DNA of 40,482 bases from a virus. The DNA lies in IMG/VR virus record IMGVR_UViG_3300025303_000097, positions 1 through 40,482 of that record; one strand, 5' to 3'. Position numbers and translations under genes: made by a program. The notes beneath the pieces were generated by a model. The model did not search any database and was not told the origin of the DNA. It worked only from the letters and a program-made list of their open reading frames with translations. Position 1 is the first letter of the stretch, and each line of letters starts with the position of its first letter. Shown piece after piece: positions 37,941 to 40,482 of the stretch.

Positions 37941-39424
37941 AAAACTGGAACGAGGCACGGACGTGGGGTTCCCTTGTGGTCCTCGCGCATCTCTACGGTG
38001 AAGTGACCATCTTTCGTCCACGCATCGAGCATGCGCTTCACGCGGCGCTTTTCGGAAGCGTCGGCGACGTTGATTCCAAGGGCCTGAGCGACCTGATATC
38101 CAGCCCACTGCGGCGACTGAATGCTCTCTCGGCAGTCGAGACCACTGATCTTCCTCTTGATGGCATCAAGTTGCTCTTCCGAAACATCTGCCGTCAGCTC
38201 GGCCGCCGATGGCCACCGCCAAGCTTCGACGACACCGACTTCGTCGCCGGTCTTAACAAGCCCCTTGCCGTTCATCAGGGGCACTGAGACAAAGCGACGC
38301 CACAACGATGATCCGGCGCTCGCGACCTTGTTAACCTTTCCGAAGTCGACGCGGAAATAACCTCGCTCGTCCTTGAGGCCAGCCTTCTCCGCCTCCTCCT
38401 TTGTCATTCCATTGATGACCCTGACGGATCGAGCTGCATCCTTCAGCGCGCCGCCGCCTCGAGCGGAGTCCGCGGTGATCTCAGCGTTGCCCTTCGTGGC
38501 GTGGTGGACTAGCTCAATCGAGCAGTTTGCCTCGTCAGCTATCCGGCGCCATTGCTTGGCGACGCGCTGGATCATGGTGTTGTCGTTCTCCGGAACTTCA
38601 TGCGTTGACACAAACGGATCGACGATCACGACGTCGATTTCGTTCTCGCGGATCGCGGCCAGCATGTCTTCGACCATCGGCTCGCAAACTTTGAAATCCC
38701 TGTTCTCTTGCCGCACAATGACGAACTCCTGGTCTCGACCAGAGTCCGTGAAAAGGCGATCGCCGATTTGCTCCTCCGTGATGCTGAAGTGCTTCGCCGC
38801 CGCCCCGAAACCGCGTTCGATTTCGTCAGCTGGATCTTCGAGGTTTAGGTACCAAACTTTCAATTTCCGCCTCAGTCCGCCTAGATCAAGCAGCGGCCTG
38901 CCCGTTACCATGCACAGGGCTTCCGTCATCGCATGCGCAGTTTTGCCGACACCGCCGGGCGCCACGGTCACGGTCAGGTATTTGCGTTGGTAGTGCTTCG
39001 CGAATAGCCACTCGCGCATCGGGATCTCCGATGTCGAGCGAAGCTTGAACGCCGTTGCTCGCAGCCGCTTTCGCGGACTGTCGTCAACGGGAAACGAACC
39101 GTTAGCTCCGTAGAGAAACATCCGCCCCTTGCCGTCGATGCTGACCTGGCCAGACTTCCCGTCGATCGTCGCACCGAACAAGGTCCACGAGCGCCCGGTA
39201 ATGCGGATATCGCCGCCGTGGTCGCGCTGGATAGCTTGCAGTCGCACAAGATGTTGCGGATCACCCGGCACGTCAGCCTTGTTGTCGTTGGCAGCACGAT
39301 TCGGCACTAGTTCCGGCTTCGCTGGCTCTGCCGGCGGTTGCTGTGCGAGCTCAAGGGAGAGGCGATTAACCTCTGCCTCGGCCAACTCGTTACCGTCCCG
39401 CCATATCTCGGCGAGAGATTTCAT
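37922..39424 (-). CDS. RecA-fold AAA ATPase / replicative helicase-like
   Basis: A 500-residue protein. Walker A APGGVGKT (155-162), Walker B VVIVDPF (265-271) and a sensor HHATKG (307-312) give the RepA/AAA_25 helicase layout. The N-terminal 130 residues form an unknown domain (DIRITGRSWTLFGATIDGKS). The C-terminal region (QWAGYQVAQALGINVADASE; RVKRMLDAWTKDGHFTVEMR) looks like a winged helix. It probably loads at, or unwinds, the phage origin. The start is coupled to the preceding gene by ATGA. Confidence 0.88.
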   Translation of the reverse strand: MKSLAEIWRDGNELAEAEVNRLSLELAQQPPAEPAKPELVPNRAANDNKADVPGDPQHLVRLQAIQRDHGGDIRITGRSWTLFGATIDGKSGQVSIDGKGRMFLYGANGSFPVDDSPRKRLRATAFKLRSTSEIPMREWLFAKHYQRKYLTVTVAPGGVGKTAHAMTEALCMVTGRPLLDLGGLRRKLKVWYLNLEDPADEIERGFGAAAKHFSITEEQIGDRLFTDSGRDQEFVIVRQENRDFKVCEPMVEDMLAAIRENEIDVVIVDPFVSTHEVPENDNTMIQRVAKQWRRIADEANCSIELVHHATKGNAEITADSARGGGALKDAARSVRVINGMTKEEAEKAGLKDERGYFRVDFGKVNKVASAGSSLWRRFVSVPLMNGKGLVKTGDEVGVVEAWRWPSAAELTADVSEEQLDAIKRKISGLDCRESIQSPQWAGYQVAQALGINVADASEKRRVKRMLDAWTKDGHFTVEMREDHKGTPRPCLVPVFPTSDF

Positions 39425-40158
39425 GCAGCCACCCAGTTAAACCGACCAGGGTGCTTTTTGTTGATCGCCTCGGAAATGACCTGCCGCTGCGCCTGGGCTT
39501 TGAAGTATTCTTCGATGTTGTCGCTCGTGTCATCGATTTCAAACCGCTGAAGCGCCGCCTCGTCGGCTCCGAAGGCCCAGTCCCAGACCTCCAGTGCCCA
39601 GGCAATATCGTTACAGAGGATCTTGCCCACCGACTGCAGGCGCTTGAGTGGTGTCCGCCGCTGGGCATCGATGTAGACGCACCCGTCGGTCCCAGCCTTC
39701 AGCCAGTCGTAAGCTGCAACGTGTAGGCGGACAGCTTCGCCCTCAATGTTATCGCCGCCGAGCCAAATAGCCTTCTGCCGCACCGTGCCGAATTCAAAAT
39801 CCTCGATGAAGAGCATCCCATAATCGATGGTCTGGCCGTTATCTATGATGGGAAACAGAAGGCAATTGCGCTCCTCGCCAGTGCCAAAGGCAAGCACGTG
39901 CTGGCCGCGGGGATTTTCTATTTCAGGCATTTCGAAGTCGCGAGATACGCTCACGCTGACCAGCTTCGGCTGAAAGGGGAGCTTCTCTGGATCAATGTCG
40001 TTTTCGAGGAGCCACGCCCGGGCTTCGTCGACACCGTCGGCTGCCTCGAACTTCGCTTCAGATTCGTCGATCGGTTCCCGAAATTGCTCCTCGAGCTCTT
40101 CCCAGTGGAGGAAATCAGGGTCTTCCCAAAGTTCGGAAACGGACAGGGGCAAGGTCAT
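39421..40158 (-). CDS. Unknown protein upstream of helicase
   Basis: A 245-residue protein from MTLPLSVSEL with AGAGGAG before the ATG. Acidic N-terminus (WEELEEQFREPIDESEAKFE), then alpha/beta segments (HVLAFGTGEERNCLLFPIID; YGMLFIEDFEFGTVRQKAIW) and a helical end. Its place directly before the helicase in one operon suggests a replication accessory, but I find no primase or Toprim motif. Confidence 0.7.
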   Translation of the reverse strand: MTLPLSVSELWEDPDFLHWEELEEQFREPIDESEAKFEAADGVDEARAWLLENDIDPEKLPFQPKLVSVSVSRDFEMPEIENPRGQHVLAFGTGEERNCLLFPIIDNGQTIDYGMLFIEDFEFGTVRQKAIWLGGDNIEGEAVRLHVAAYDWLKAGTDGCVYIDAQRRTPLKRLQSVGKILCNDIAWALEVWDWAFGADEAALQRFEIDDTSDNIEEYFKAQAQRQVISEAINKKHPGRFNWVAA

Positions 40159-40251
40159 AGGTTCTCCTCTCGCCGGCGCATGGCCGGTCGGCAAATGATG
40201 TGGTTGGGTGGCTGGGGTTATGTCGGCAGTTCGGTCTGGGAAGTCCAGATT

Positions 40252-40482
40252 TTAGGCGGCCCGGGCGGGAATCTTGGCGCGGGAATTGTCGTTGGCGCCG
40301 TCCCAAGTCTCGGACCGGCGACGCTCAACCATCCAGGCGTCTAGGTCTGCCGTTGAGTAAACGACCGCCCGCCCAAGCTTAAAATATTCTGGGCCGCCGC
40401 CAAAGTGGCGCAGCTTGTCGAGGCTCGATTTGGACAGGCCGACGTAGTGAGCAGCTTCTTTTACGCGTATATTCCGTTGCAC
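40252..40482 (-). CDS. AlpA/excisionase-like HTH protein, possibly truncated at window end
   Basis: Seventy-six residues are visible, starting with GTG at the last bases of the window, so a longer N-terminus cannot be excluded. The sequence RVKEAAHYVGLSKSSLDKLR, then GGGPEYFKLGRAVVYSTADL and DAWM, is a classical MerR/excisionase-type HTH with wing (PF12728-like). The C-terminus is basic and has the rhizobial ANDN motif. It heads the replication operon and may control it. Confidence 0.85.
   Translation of the reverse strand: MQRNIRVKEAAHYVGLSKSSLDKLRHFGGGPEYFKLGRAVVYSTADLDAWMVERRRSETWDGANDNSRAKIPARAA

Larger units (their letters stand above)
370..40482. mobile_element. Integrated siphovirus prophage (right end outside window)
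   Basis: A contiguous set of phage genes starts at the tRNA-Lys half-site. It includes integrase, XRE repressor, lysis cassette, complete tail module, complete HK97-type head and packaging module, and replication ATPase. All structural frames are open and mostly joined by ATGA or TAATG overlaps, so the head, tail and lysis modules look functional. No baseplate or sheath genes are present, which points to siphovirus morphology. The right attachment site, the rebuilt tRNA and probably early control genes lie past 40482. Confidence 0.93.

Noticed and set aside
1-40482. CRISPR arrays, rRNA genes, insertion sequences
   Set aside because: No regularly spaced repeats, rRNA stretches, transposase motifs or terminal inverted repeats with target duplications were seen.

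Overview
The window looks like most of an integrated temperate siphovirus (HK97-like head and packaging genes, long non-contractile tail) in an alphaproteobacterium, most likely of the order Hyphomicrobiales (Rhizobiales). The evidence is moderately high GC, recurrent 'PANDNK'/'AANDNK' linkers, a GTA-gp10-type tail chaperone, DUF1833, DUF3606 and a P4-type integrase. Genus cannot be fixed by reading alone. No tail sheath is visible; a 1053-residue tape measure, a tail tube protein and a J-like tip protein indicate a siphovirus.

Left edge (1-2700): a short piece of host chromosome with a small membrane protein, then the 3' half of a tRNA-Lys(UUU) gene on the minus strand (370-418), which is the attachment site. 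Integrase follows immediately. The reconstituted tRNA and the right attachment site must lie beyond 40482, so the prophage is cut by the window end.

Accessory/lysogeny region (2.5-10 kb): mixed-strand small genes separated by strong palindromes. It holds a membrane-anchored coiled-coil protein, an HNH nuclease with a small partner, an XRE repressor facing an operator/promoter region, a small HTH protein, a lipoprotein, a DUF4145 protein, a three-TM membrane protein, a remnant of the C-terminus of the DNA ligase LigD, and a two-gene lower-GC unit with a secreted Cys-rich protein.

Structural operon (minus strand, read right to left from 35.1 kb to 10.05 kb): HNH nuclease, TerS, TerL, portal, protease, major capsid, connector, head closure, tail completion, tail tube, two tail chaperones, tape measure, tail tip proteins, NlpC/P60, J-like protein, fibre, chaperone-like protein, DUF7338, holin, SAR-type lysozyme, overlapping Rz/Rz1 spanins, then two further genes. 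The last gene of the operon is the most unusual: a phage structural (concanavalin-like) N-terminus fused to a nearly complete FAD-dependent oxidoreductase of the PF12831 type. A strong intrinsic terminator follows it. A YbjQ-type moron with its own promoter sits antisense inside this operon at 25.0-25.5 kb.

Right part (35.1-40.5 kb): two plus-strand genes (DUF3606; a DUF6998/PD-(D/E)XK-like protein) flanking a heavily repeated intergenic region that may be the cos/cosB area, then a minus-strand replication module (HTH protein, unknown protein, RecA-fold helicase/AAA ATPase, two unknown proteins) ending at a strong hairpin terminator.
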